A stretch of 64,000 nt of DNA from Ammoniphilus sp. YIM 78166 (GTDB taxonomy: Bacteria > Bacillota > Bacilli > Aneurinibacillales > RAOX-1): assembly GCF_004522215.1 (NCBI RefSeq), contig NZ_SDLR01000006.1:194196-258195 (forward strand). The letters are read 5' to 3'. The translations under genes and the position numbers were made by a program. The notes beneath the pieces are model-generated. The model did no database searches and had not been told where the DNA came from. It saw nothing but the letters and a program-made list of their open reading frames with translations. Shown in pieces: positions 43,386-51,906 of this stretch. How positions within the stretch are numbered: the first letter of the stretch is position 1; every line of letters starts with the position of its first letter.

Positions 43386-43396
43386 TACTTTTAATT

Positions 43397-43495
43397 GTGC
43401 CTGTCACTCCCCGAATTTTGTCGATGCCGTGCAGGAAAAAGAAGAAGCCGAACTCCCAGAGGTGGAAGTTCGGCTAATTAAACATTGTCATTGAT
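43397..43495 (+). repeat. dispersed repeat with hairpin tail upstream of the selenoprotein operon
   Basis: Head lacks the first GA (starts TTGTGCCTGTCACTCC) but keeps GTCGATGCCGTGCAGG and the full tail AAGCCGAACTCCC...GAAGTTCGGCT and AAACATTGTCATTGATT. It ends a 100-bp stretch between two minus-strand genes; nothing else is seen in 43292-43604. Confidence 0.88.
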
Positions 43496-43604
43496 TATTC
43501 AACCCTACGCCCACCATATGTCCGTGATCTGCATTGATCTTAACCGTGAACGTGAAGGCGAGCATAACTTCATGTTTCGATGGAAACGTCGGATTTCCGT
43601 GTCC

Positions 43605-44171
43605 TTAGAATTCAGCCCTTTCTCTCTCGTCGACAAAATTGGGGGAGTGACAGGCACTCTTTTTAATATACTTCAGCAAAAACCCACCTTTAAAGGCTTG
43701 CGGATCTAATCGCACGATAAACGCCTTGGGGTCGATCTCCTCCACCCATTTCATCACGTTGACGCCCCACTTTCTTCGCACGACAACCATGAGGACTTCA
43801 CGTTCTCCTTCTCGTCCTGCTGCACTCCACACGGTAACGCCGAGTCCCGCCTCTCTTAGCTTTGGCGCAAGATTCATATAAGGGTGGGTAACAATTTGGA
43901 AAATGGTATAGCCAATCGCTAATCTCTCTTCGATTACACTTCCAGCCAAAGAGCCTACAGCATACCCAAGGGCAAAGGCAGCAATTCTCAACGGATCATC
44001 CAGCTGAACCATGACCATGCCTAAGGCAATAACTTGAAGGATTTGCTCAAAGAAGCTAATTACCGAGGCGATATAGCGGCTTCCACGGATCAAGATGATC
44101 CATCTGCAGGTCATAACCGTAACGAAAAGTGCTTCCAGTAAAAAAATAAGAACTAAATCAGCCATCGTCAT
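43605..44171 (-). CDS. UPF0316 (YebE-like, DUF2179-related) membrane protein with repeat-encoded C-terminus
   Basis: 188 aa. Three helices in the first 95 residues (LVLIFLLEALFVTVMTCRWI, FFEQILQVIALGMVMVQL), then a soluble domain (VTVWSAAGREGEREVLMVVV and IDPKAFIVRLD) as in UPF0316 proteins. Function unknown. The natural end appears to be near LLKYI; the last 18 residues, KKSACHSPNFVDERERAEF region, come from an inverted copy of the dispersed repeat (43629-43660). Confidence 0.8.
   Translation of the reverse strand: MTMADLVLIFLLEALFVTVMTCRWIILIRGSRYIASVISFFEQILQVIALGMVMVQLDDPLRIAAFALGYAVGSLAGSVIEERLAIGYTIFQIVTHPYMNLAPKLREAGLGVTVWSAAGREGEREVLMVVVRRKWGVNVMKWVEEIDPKAFIVRLDPQAFKGGFLLKYIKKSACHSPNFVDERERAEF
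43629..43660 (-). repeat. dispersed repeat head, minus orientation
   Basis: The only clear copy on the minus strand; it is read by the UPF0316 gene in the same frame (SACHSPNFVD) as the plus-strand copy read by the histidine kinase at 29946. Confidence 0.88.
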
Positions 44172-44201
44172 TACCAGCCTTTACGAAAACGAAAACATCC
44201 G

Positions 44202-45281
44202 TTATACGGGGATCAACGTTTCCTCCATGATCTTCACCAATCGATCCCCCACCTCTGATGTCGAGGCTGTTCCATCCATATCGGGCGTTAAGGTTTCCTT
44301 TTCCGTCAAAAGCTGCTCTATAGCCTCAATCACCGAATGCGCATAGGCTTCGTACCCCAAAAACTCAAGCAATTGGCTGGCTGACCAGATGGCGGCTAGC
44401 GGATTCGCGATTCCCATCCCGGCAATATCCGGAGCTGAACCATGGATCGGCTCAAACATCGAAGGATACTCCCTTTCCGGATTGATATTAGCCCCGGCAG
44501 CAAGACCCAACCCTCCGGCAAGCGCGGCACCCAAGTCGGTCAGAATATCCCCAAACAAATTCGAAGTCACCACCACCTCAAACCGCTCCGGCTGCTTGAC
44601 CATAAACATCGCGGCGGCATCGACGAGATAGGAATAGGTTTGGACATCCGGATACTCCCGGCTTACCTCCTCAAACACCTGGTCCCAGAACACCATCGAG
44701 TAATTTAGCGCATTGCCTTTACTAATGCTGGTCAAAGATTTATTCATTTTCCTCGCCGTTTCAAAAGCATAACGAATCACGCGTTCCGTCCCTTTTCGGG
44801 AAAACACCCCCGTCTGCAGCACGACCTCCTCCGGTTTCCCTTTGAACAGCCAATCCCCCGCACCGGCATACTCGCCTTCCGAATTTTCACGGATGAACAG
44901 CATGTCGATATCTTCCCGTTGACTATCCTTCAAAGGACAAGGCGCACCTTGCAATAGCGTAATCGGGCGTATATTGATATATTGGTCAAATCCCTTTCGT
45001 ATCTTCAACAAAAGATCCCACAAGGAGATATGATCAGGGACCCCCGGGTACCCTACGGCTCCCAAATAAATCGCATCAAAGGACGCCAGCTGTTCCATGC
45101 CATCATCGTCCATCATCTTGCCATGCTTCGCATAATATTCGCATCCCCAAGGAAAATGCGTGAATTCAAACCGAAAGTCTCCGCTCCGTTCCGCCACCTT
45201 TTCCAATACCTTGATTCCTTCGCGAATCACTTCCGGTCCAATGCCATCTCCTGCGATTACCGCAATTTTAAAGGTTTTCAT
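44202..45281 (-). CDS. tartrate / D-malate dehydrogenase (decarboxylating), TtuC/DmlA type
   Basis: 359 aa of the isocitrate/isopropylmalate dehydrogenase family. AVIAGDGIGPEVIREG, REDIDMLFIRENSEGEYAGA, VTSNLFGDILTDLGAALAGGLG and MFEPIHGSAPDIAG mark the TtuC/DmlA group. Converts D-malate to pyruvate and CO2 with NAD and Mn/Mg. Third gene of the sigma-54 operon after the Rieske oxygenase and aldehyde dehydrogenase, where it would complete the path from malic semialdehyde via malate to pyruvate. Tartrate is an alternative substrate. Confidence 0.88.
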   Translation of the reverse strand: MKTFKIAVIAGDGIGPEVIREGIKVLEKVAERSGDFRFEFTHFPWGCEYYAKHGKMMDDDGMEQLASFDAIYLGAVGYPGVPDHISLWDLLLKIRKGFDQYINIRPITLLQGAPCPLKDSQREDIDMLFIRENSEGEYAGAGDWLFKGKPEEVVLQTGVFSRKGTERVIRYAFETARKMNKSLTSISKGNALNYSMVFWDQVFEEVSREYPDVQTYSYLVDAAAMFMVKQPERFEVVVTSNLFGDILTDLGAALAGGLGLAAGANINPEREYPSMFEPIHGSAPDIAGMGIANPLAAIWSASQLLEFLGYEAYAHSVIEAIEQLLTEKETLTPDMDGTASTSEVGDRLVKIMEETLIPV

Positions 45282-45299
45282 CTTATCTGCCTTCTCCTT

Positions 45300-46721
45300 T
45301 TAGTTCCGATTCCAAATAATCAGCTTCATCTCCGTCATTTCTTCGATGGCATATTTAATCCCTTCGCGTCCCGTGCCGCTTTCCTTGACGCCTCCATAAG
45401 GCATATGATCCACACGGAAGGTCGGTATATCATTAATCAGGACACCACCGACATGCAATTGTTCAGCTGCATCGAGTGCTGTATGGACATTCTCCGTATA
45501 AATGCCCGCTTGCAGGCCAAATCGAGAATCATTGACCTTTTCAATCCCTTCCTGGACGGATTGGATTTTGTTGATAAGCACGATGGGGCCAAACACTTCC
45601 TGGCACGAGACCTTCAGGCTTGTTTCGGCATCTAGAATCACCGTCGGATAAAGCACATTCCCTTCCGCTTTGCCTCCGGCGGCGATATGGGCTCCGGCTT
45701 GCCTCGCCTCCTCGATCCACGCCAAGGTTCTCTGTACATCTTTAGGTGAAATCAAGGCAGAAACATCAGTTTCAGGATCTAGCGGATCGCCTAATGTCAG
45801 TTGTTCAGTAGCTCGAACAAACTTTTCAACAAAAGACTCGTAGACCGCTTCATGAGCATAAATCCGCTGCAGCGAAATACACACTTGACCCTGGTTGGAA
45901 AAAGCCCCCGTTACGCAACGGGCGATAATCTTATCGATGTTCACGCCCTGGTCGATGATCACCGCCGCATTCGAACCTAGCTCTAAGGTCACGCGCTTTA
46001 ATCCAGCTTTGTTACGGATACCAATGCCCACCCCCGGACTTCCGGTAAAGGTAACCATGTGGACTCGCTCATCCGTAACCAGTTTATCCCCGACCACACT
46101 GCCTTCCCCGGTCACCACATTCAAAACCCCTGCAGGAAGCCCCGCTTCTTCTAGTAACTCAGCAAGGAACAACGCCGATAGAGGCGTTTGATTGGCAGGC
46201 TTCAAGACGATCGTATTCCCCGCAGCAATCGCCGGTCCTACTTTATGCGCTACCAAATTCATAGGGAAATTGAAAGGCGTAATCGCTCCAATTACCCCAA
46301 GCGGTTCCCGTACCGTAAAAGCTAGCCTCCCTTCGCCACCTGGTGCGGCATCCATGGGAATCGTCTCCCCATGAATGCGCTTCGCCTCTTCCGCAGCAAA
46401 TTTATAAGTCTGAACCGTCCGAGCTACCTCCAGTCTGGCTGTGGCCAGGGGTTTCGCGGCTTCTAAAGCAATGATCCTCGCGGCTTCCTCAGCACGTTGC
46501 CCCATAAGTTCGGCCAGCTTTTCCAGGATCGCAGCCCTTTGGTGGGCTGGCATCTTCGCCATCACTCCGCGAGCGCGATATGCCGCTTCGATCGCCATCT
46601 CAGTCTCTTGAACCGATGCCAATGGCACTTCCGCGATTACCTCCTGCGTAAAAGGGGACAGCAAGGGACTGTATTTTGTGGCTTCCATCCACTCTCCGTT
46701 GATAAATAATCTCTTTTTCAT
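45300..46721 (-). CDS. NAD(P)-dependent aldehyde dehydrogenase, candidate malic semialdehyde dehydrogenase
   Basis: 473 aa. Catalytic Cys in GQVCISLQR, general base Glu in TLELGSNAAV, cofactor loop FTGSPGVGIGIRNKAG and PFNFPMNLVAHKVGPA. Belongs to the broad lactaldehyde / glyceraldehyde-3-phosphate (NADP) / phosphonoacetaldehyde group. Placed between a quaternary-ammonium Rieske oxygenase and a D-malate dehydrogenase, oxidation of malic semialdehyde to malate is the simplest role (inference from context). Confidence 0.85.
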   Translation of the reverse strand: MKKRLFINGEWMEATKYSPLLSPFTQEVIAEVPLASVQETEMAIEAAYRARGVMAKMPAHQRAAILEKLAELMGQRAEEAARIIALEAAKPLATARLEVARTVQTYKFAAEEAKRIHGETIPMDAAPGGEGRLAFTVREPLGVIGAITPFNFPMNLVAHKVGPAIAAGNTIVLKPANQTPLSALFLAELLEEAGLPAGVLNVVTGEGSVVGDKLVTDERVHMVTFTGSPGVGIGIRNKAGLKRVTLELGSNAAVIIDQGVNIDKIIARCVTGAFSNQGQVCISLQRIYAHEAVYESFVEKFVRATEQLTLGDPLDPETDVSALISPKDVQRTLAWIEEARQAGAHIAAGGKAEGNVLYPTVILDAETSLKVSCQEVFGPIVLINKIQSVQEGIEKVNDSRFGLQAGIYTENVHTALDAAEQLHVGGVLINDIPTFRVDHMPYGGVKESGTGREGIKYAIEEMTEMKLIIWNRN

Positions 46722-46734
46722 CTCTGCACGCTCC

Positions 46735-47808
46735 TTATTCCTGAACTCCCAGTACTTCTTGAATCATTTCATGAAATTGCAAAACCCCATTTTCCGTCGG
46801 AGACAATACCCCTCTCTTGAAGGCCTTCGAACGGAATCCAATTTGCGCCAGCTCCACTAATTCAATATCTTCATCACGGACCTGCTCCATAAATTTCAGT
46901 AGATCCTGCTCTTCTTGGGTCAGATTCTCGTCGCGGAAAAAGACGTGATAGACGCCTAAAGTCGTCTCATGGTCGATCGGAATCATCTGGATGACAGACA
47001 TATTTCCGGAACCCGGATAGATGGTCACCATCAGATTTGGCCATAACCAGTAAAAACGTCCGCCCTGGAATTCAGCCTTATTCAATTCCACGCTTCCATA
47101 TTTCTTATCCGGCTTAACCACGGTGCCCTGAACGGAATAGTTTTCACAAGCAATCACCTTATATTGGCTCATATCCAGGGTAGCAACAAAACTCGGATGC
47201 GCGATCGGGCAATGGTCACATTCCAAGTAGTTATCGACAAAAGCCTTCCAATTTCCTTTAATCACCCTTTGCTTACCCCATACCCTTTTCAATTCTCCCA
47301 AGAAGGGGACATCCTCCAGCGACGCAAAGAAATCTCCATAACTTGCTCTAAGCGGCAACGCTTGATCATCCAAATTAACAAAAATCATAGAGGCTTGAAT
47401 CTCTAACCGAACCGTACGAAGACATGCATCCCCTTCACAGAACGAGTCGACATCCTTAAAATTAGGCGCTTTATGCAACGACCCGTCCAAATTAAACGTC
47501 CACCCATGATATCCGCATTGAAGGATCTTCTTATTGCCTTCCTGGTTCTTCTCCAGCTTAGTCGCCCGGTGCGGACAAACATTATAGAAAGCGCGAACGA
47601 CTTCATCTCTTCCGCACACGATCACCAGGGGCTCGCCTGCCACTTCACAAGTAAAATAATCCCCTGGCTTCTTCACTTGGCTGATATGCCCGACGTATTG
47701 CCACGTTTTGGAAAAAATCTTTTCCTGCTCTTCTTCTAGCACCTTCGGGTCAGTATATAAACGATAAGGCATGGTTTTATATTTTTGTTCTGTTGTAAGG
47801 TTTTGCAT
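46735..47808 (-). CDS. Rieske oxygenase alpha subunit of the carnitine/betaine type (CntA/YeaW-like)
   Basis: 357 aa. Rieske cluster C78-x-H80 and C98-x2-H101 (NVCPHRATKL, CGYHGW); mononuclear iron site NYLECDHCPIAH with Glu196 bridging and H199/H204 as ligands, the form seen in CntA, GbcA and choline monooxygenase. Expected to oxidise a quaternary amine; carnitine would give trimethylamine and malic semialdehyde. First gene of the operon, with GGGAGG before the ATG at 47808. No CntB-type flavin/2Fe-2S reductase is in the window, so electrons must come from elsewhere. Confidence 0.87.
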   Translation of the reverse strand: MQNLTTEQKYKTMPYRLYTDPKVLEEEQEKIFSKTWQYVGHISQVKKPGDYFTCEVAGEPLVIVCGRDEVVRAFYNVCPHRATKLEKNQEGNKKILQCGYHGWTFNLDGSLHKAPNFKDVDSFCEGDACLRTVRLEIQASMIFVNLDDQALPLRASYGDFFASLEDVPFLGELKRVWGKQRVIKGNWKAFVDNYLECDHCPIAHPSFVATLDMSQYKVIACENYSVQGTVVKPDKKYGSVELNKAEFQGGRFYWLWPNLMVTIYPGSGNMSVIQMIPIDHETTLGVYHVFFRDENLTQEEQDLLKFMEQVRDEDIELVELAQIGFRSKAFKRGVLSPTENGVLQFHEMIQEVLGVQE

Positions 47809-47862
47809 AATCAAGTCCCTCCCATGAATTCCTTTTGATGTTTACTTCTTGCTTAGTTCTAT

Positions 47863-47878
47863 TGCAATAGTAATGCCA
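47863..47878 (-). promoter_or_regulatory. sigma-54 promoter of the Rieske/ALDH/dehydrogenase operon
   Basis: Minus-strand TGGCATTACTATTGCA has GG at -24 and GC at -12 with exact spacing. Lies 55 bp before the start codon, downstream of a palindrome that could bind the activator encoded at 50314. Confidence 0.85.
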
Positions 47879-47937
47879 ATGTTGGGAAAGGCTTTCTAGT
47901 GGGGATTCAGTAGGTTTTCAAGGTTTAAAACGTGAAT

Positions 47938-47957
47938 ATGAGTTAAAACTAACTCAT
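47938..47957. promoter_or_regulatory. palindromic candidate enhancer site
   Basis: ATGAGTTAAAACTAACTCAT: 8-bp perfect inverted repeat with a 4-nt centre, 60 bp upstream of the -24 element. AACTCA half sites recur near the activator gene (50272 and 50292). Confidence 0.7.
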
Positions 47958-47991
47958 TTTGAATCAAAATGACTCGGGCGGGGAGTATACC

Positions 47992-48329
47992 TTGGGCGAT
48001 CGTATCGTGATTGGGCGATCCACCTCACTTTTTGGGCGATCGGCCATTACTTTTGGGCGTTTCCCTAGCTGGATTGGGCGATCGCATCGTGATTGGGCGA
48101 TCCACCTCACTTTTCGGGCGATCGGCCATTACTTTTGGGCGTTTCCCTAGCTGGATTGGGCGATCGCATCGTGATTGGGCGATCCACCTCACTTTTCGGG
48201 CGATCGGCCATTACTTTTGGGCGTTTCCCTAGCTGGATTGGGCGATCGCATCGTGATTGGGCGATCCACCTCACTTTTCGGGCGATCGGCCATTACTTTT
48301 GGGCGTTTCCCTAGCTGGATTGGGCGGTC
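47992..48329 (+). repeat. four 82-bp tandem repeats built from 20-bp GGGCGATC subunits
   Basis: Copies begin at 47992, 48074, 48156 and 48238 and are nearly identical. Each contains four subunits that begin with GGGCGATC or GGGCGTTT about 20-21 bp apart; copies 2-4 hold the octamer GCGATCGC. Any reading frames through it are products of the repetition. It lies between the Rieske promoter and the end of the BCCT gene. Confidence 0.92.
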
Positions 48330-48410
48330 GTACCCTGTCCGAATCCCCTCTCATTCAGACAGCCTCCTCCAACAAAAGCCCCGCCTCGTCCGAATCCACC
48401 CCTATACGGA

Positions 48411-48443
48411 AAAAAGGATGCCCTCAATGAGGACACCCTTTTT
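48411..48443 (-). terminator. terminator of the BCCT gene
   Basis: AAAAAGGATGCCCTCA / TGAGGACACCCTTTTT imperfect 16-bp stem followed by T6 on the minus strand, directly after the BCCT stop. GTCCGAAT motifs like those near 25560 precede it. Confidence 0.8.
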
Positions 48444-48448
48444 GGTAA

Positions 48449-50047
48449 CTACCCGGTCATGCTTTTCGTTTTCGCATTTGATTTTGCGGCCTTCTTCACA
48501 TCCACACTCTCACTCGATACTTTCGCCGCATAGTCTTCCTTTAGCCACTTCATGAAGGAGTAAGTGGAGATACCCAGGACGAAAATGAGCGGGAAGGAGG
48601 TAATGACCGATAGATTTTGAAGCGCCTTCAATCCGCCTCCGTACATTAGGATAATCGCAATGGCCCCCAAAGTAACCGCCCAGAATAGACGGTGCCACTT
48701 GGCCGGTTCTTGTCCATCTTCTAAATCCCTCGAAGCCGCATCGGCTAGCGTATACGCCGAAGAGTCCAGTGTTGTCGCTAAGAATAGCAGCGTGAGGATG
48801 GTAAAGGCAGCAAGCAAGATCACACCGCCAGGCAAAGCTTGAAAAGTAGCCACGATCGCGGCCGGCTCCCCGCTCTTTTCCAAAATGCCGGCAATATCAG
48901 CACCCGTCGAAGGATCCTTTTGGAAAGCCAACTGAAGGGACATTGAAGTATTCCCCAATACCGCGAAGGCGATCCAACATCCGAGCGTCCCTCCTACTAG
49001 TTCAGCGGCGATCAACTGGCGAATCGTTCTCCCTTTCGAGATGCGGGCGACGAAGATCCCCATAAACGGCGCATAGGCCACCCACCAAGCCCAATAGAAA
49101 ATGGTCCACCCTTCCGAAAACCCGGATCCCCCAACGGAATCAGTGTAGAAGCTCATGCGAGTGAAATTTTGAAGCAAAAGGCCAACCGAGTCGGTAAAGC
49201 GAGATAGAATAAAGACGGTAGGCCCGAAAACAAAGATGAACACGGCAATGGCCAAGAACAGCCAGGCGTTCATATCGCTCAAGATCTTGAGACCTTTCTG
49301 CAGGCCAGAATAAACGCTAAGTCCAAAAATAACCGTCCAAGCAAGAATAATAAAGGTGTCCAATGTCAGGCTCTTTTCCACGCCAAACATGGTCGAAAGA
49401 GATTCAGAGATCAACGGCGTAGCTAGTCCTAATGACGTTCCCACACCACCAATGATGCCGAACATGAAAAAGACATCGATGACCTTTCCGACGAGCCCCT
49501 GCGCGTGCTTTTCCCCAATGACCCCTGCACATGCTGTACTTAAGCGTACATTTTTATATTTACGAACGTACATCGCATAGGCAATGGGCAAAGCGGGAAG
49601 ACAATAAATCGCCCAGGCCGTGAATCCCCAGTGGAACATCCCGTACGTAGCGGCCCAGTCCGCCGCCTCTACACTTCTTGCTTCGACGCCATAAGGTGGA
49701 TACAGATAGTACCAGGCCCATTCAATGGTTCCCCAATACATCAGCCCCGAACCAATCCCCGCCGTAAAAAGCATCGCAATCCAGCTTCCAGTTGAAAACT
49801 CAGGCTTAGTATCCTCGTCCCCCAGCTTGACATGGCCATATTTGCTGAGAGCCAGCCAAATGAGCAAACCGAATGCCGCTGCACATCCCCATAAATATAA
49901 CGTACCAAACTTCCCTGTGATAGAAGATAAGGCATCTCCAAACACTTTGCTCCCTTGCTCCGGGTCAGCCAAAAGCAGTACGGAAAGAACAACAATAATA
50001 GCGACAGCGGATGAAAAAATGACTTTATCAATCCTGGGTGGTTTCAT
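48449..50047 (-). CDS. BCCT-family carnitine/betaine/choline transporter
   Basis: 532 aa with 12 helices. GIGSGLMYWGTIEWAWYY and the FYWAWWVAYAPFMGIFVARI segment, followed by SKGRTIRQ, are the BCCT signatures; the Trp box lines the trimethylammonium site. The short polar tail (VSSESVDVKKAAKSNAKTKS) lacks the long osmosensing domain of BetP. Monocistronic, with its own sigma-54 promoter and terminator. Expected to import the substrate of the Rieske oxygenase, as YeaV sits with YeaW in E. coli. Confidence 0.92.
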   Translation of the reverse strand: MKPPRIDKVIFSSAVAIIVVLSVLLLADPEQGSKVFGDALSSITGKFGTLYLWGCAAAFGLLIWLALSKYGHVKLGDEDTKPEFSTGSWIAMLFTAGIGSGLMYWGTIEWAWYYLYPPYGVEARSVEAADWAATYGMFHWGFTAWAIYCLPALPIAYAMYVRKYKNVRLSTACAGVIGEKHAQGLVGKVIDVFFMFGIIGGVGTSLGLATPLISESLSTMFGVEKSLTLDTFIILAWTVIFGLSVYSGLQKGLKILSDMNAWLFLAIAVFIFVFGPTVFILSRFTDSVGLLLQNFTRMSFYTDSVGGSGFSEGWTIFYWAWWVAYAPFMGIFVARISKGRTIRQLIAAELVGGTLGCWIAFAVLGNTSMSLQLAFQKDPSTGADIAGILEKSGEPAAIVATFQALPGGVILLAAFTILTLLFLATTLDSSAYTLADAASRDLEDGQEPAKWHRLFWAVTLGAIAIILMYGGGLKALQNLSVITSFPLIFVLGISTYSFMKWLKEDYAAKVSSESVDVKKAAKSNAKTKSMTG

Positions 50048-50182
50048 TTTTCATTTTGCCTCCCTCTTCAGTTTGTTATAAGCGCTTTCACCTCTGACAA
50101 TATCGATTATATCCTCTATTCAAACTTTTTACAGGCTGGTAATTCCATCCAGACACCCTCCCTTCTTTACAATAAATTACTA

Positions 50183-50198
50183 AGCAATAACCATGCCA
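50183..50198 (-). promoter_or_regulatory. sigma-54 promoter of the BCCT gene
   Basis: Minus-strand TGGCATGGTTATTGCT, exact GG-N10-GC spacing, 136 bp before the BCCT start. Shares TGGCA and TTGC with the promoter at 47863. Confidence 0.85.
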
Positions 50199-50271
50199 GT
50201 CCATATTCGCCCTATTTCCACCTTTTTTATATAATTAACACTTTTTAAATTTCAAAATTCGAACTATAATC

Positions 50272-50297
50272 AACTCAGATGAATTACTTTTAACTCA
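50272..50297 (+). promoter_or_regulatory. AACTCA direct repeats, candidate enhancer half sites
   Basis: CAACTCAGA and TAACTCAGA lie exactly 20 bp apart just before the activator gene and about 75-100 bp upstream of the BCCT -24 element. AACTCAT is also the arm of the palindrome at 47938. Confidence 0.55.
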
Positions 50298-50313
50298 GAA
50301 TGGCGGGGGCTAT

Positions 50314-51690
50314 ATGTTAAACAGGATCGAAACCCATCAAGAATTAGAAATCACCACAGAGATTTTAATGAATATTCTCAATCACTCTTCTGATGAAATT
50401 TTTGTCCTCGATAAAGAAGGACGCATCATTTACGTCAATCGTACGTGCGAAAGGCATTACGGCCTGAAGCCCTCCGAAGTGATCGGCCGGCTCAATGGAG
50501 AATTTGTCTCCAAAGGATACTGGGGTCCTTCCATTATCCCTTATGTACTCAAAGAGAAAAAACCCGTTACCATCAAGCAAACGACGTATATCGGTGGAGA
50601 ATTGCTGACGACGGCCATCCCCATTTTTCATGCGGAAACGAATGAAATTGAACTGATTGTCACCACTTCACATGAACAAACCTTTAAATCCCTCTATCAT
50701 CCCGAAGAGGAGCATATGGGCGAACCCGCCAAAGAGATTCAGCCTGTCACAAACAACATGATTACCAACAACGAAAAGATGAAAGCGCTATTAAAACTTT
50801 GCGATAAGGTTGCTCGAGTGGATACCACCATTCTGATTCAAGGGGAGTCCGGAACAGGCAAAAGCCTACTCGCCAGCCACATCCATAAAATGAGCCAACG
50901 AAAAAGCGGACCCTTCCTCGCCCTCAATTGTGCCGCGATACCGGAAGACCTTCTGGAATCCGAACTATTCGGCTATTCTCAGGGAGCTTTTACCGGCGCG
51001 AACCGGGGAGGGAAAACAGGGTTGATTGAAGCCGCAAACGGAGGCACCCTCTTCTTGGATGAAATTGGGGAGATTTCTCCAAAAGTCCAAGCCAAATTGC
51101 TTCAGGTGATTCAAGAGCGGCAATTCCTCCCGATTGGCGGCCGAGAGGTAAAAACAGTCGATATCCGCATCATCGCCGCCACCAATCAAAACCTGCAGCA
51201 GATGGTGGAAAACCGGCAATTCAGGGAAGACCTCTTTTATCGTCTCAATGTCATTGACTTGAAGCTTCCCCCCTTGCGGGAACGAAAAGAGGATATTATC
51301 CCGCTCACCTACTATTTTCTGAACAAATTCAACCAAAAATATCAATCCAGCCAGATCATCTCTCAGGAAGCCTTGGAAGTCCTCTCAGACCACCAATGGC
51401 CAGGCAATGTCCGCCAGCTGGAGAATGTAATCGAACGGCTGGTCATCACCAGTGATGGGGTCATCCAGCTATCCGATCTTCCCGACATGATCCTTCAAAA
51501 CGCCAAGCCCAAAACCCACCGCTCCTATTCTTCCTCCCTAGAAGTCGCCCTGGAAGAATTCGAAAAAGAGATGGTCATCAATTCCTATAAAAAATTTCTA
51601 AGCTCACGAAAAGTGGCGATGGATCTGAATATCAGCCAAACGAAAGCATCGAAACTGATTCGTAAGTATTGTTCTGACAGTGAAGGATGA
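50314..51690 (+). CDS. sigma-54-dependent activator (PAS, AAA+, HTH)
   Basis: 458 aa. N-terminal PAS domain (LMNILNHSSDEIFVLDKEGR) as sensor; AAA+ domain with Walker A GESGTGKS (177-184), the sigma-54-contacting GAFTGA (224-229) and Walker B LFLDEIGEIS; C-terminal HTH SSRKVAMDLNISQTKASKLI. Organised like RocR/BkdR-type regulators. It is divergent from the BCCT gene and flanked by two sigma-54 promoters, so it most likely activates both BCCT and the Rieske operon when the substrate is sensed. Confidence 0.92.
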   Translation: MLNRIETHQELEITTEILMNILNHSSDEIFVLDKEGRIIYVNRTCERHYGLKPSEVIGRLNGEFVSKGYWGPSIIPYVLKEKKPVTIKQTTYIGGELLTTAIPIFHAETNEIELIVTTSHEQTFKSLYHPEEEHMGEPAKEIQPVTNNMITNNEKMKALLKLCDKVARVDTTILIQGESGTGKSLLASHIHKMSQRKSGPFLALNCAAIPEDLLESELFGYSQGAFTGANRGGKTGLIEAANGGTLFLDEIGEISPKVQAKLLQVIQERQFLPIGGREVKTVDIRIIAATNQNLQQMVENRQFREDLFYRLNVIDLKLPPLRERKEDIIPLTYYFLNKFNQKYQSSQIISQEALEVLSDHQWPGNVRQLENVIERLVITSDGVIQLSDLPDMILQNAKPKTHRSYSSSLEVALEEFEKEMVINSYKKFLSSRKVAMDLNISQTKASKLIRKYCSDSEG

Positions 51691-51696
51691 GTTCTA

Positions 51697-51858
51697 TTGA
51701 TTCATAGTAAAAAAGTGGAATTGAAATACGGACTGCTGGCCGTTGCGAACTGCTCTGCCTTCCGTGTGCCACGGCATCTGGTTATGATGCGTAAACGTTC
51801 TGCCGTTCCTCAAGAACCGATTCACAAATTTGTAGATTTCATCATTCAGAATAAATGA
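51697..51858 (+). pseudogene. probable 3' fragment of a LysR-type regulator gene
   Basis: A 53-codon frame whose end, YGLLAVANCSAFRVPRHLV then a KFVDFIIQNK-stop, resembles the last strands and helix of LysR effector domains. No DNA-binding half exists upstream. Assignment by pattern only. Confidence 0.35.
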
Positions 51859-51906
51859 AAGAAGAGGTATAATGAAATAAACTGAGTAGAAAGCGAAGGA
51901 AACCCT

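Noticed and set aside
48011..48555. Nested plus-strand frames of 63-126 aa through the 82-bp repeats (GDPPHFSGDRPLLLGVSLAG units)
   Set aside because: 82 is not a multiple of 3, so the frames only arise because all three phases of the repeat lack stops; no RBS and no homology.
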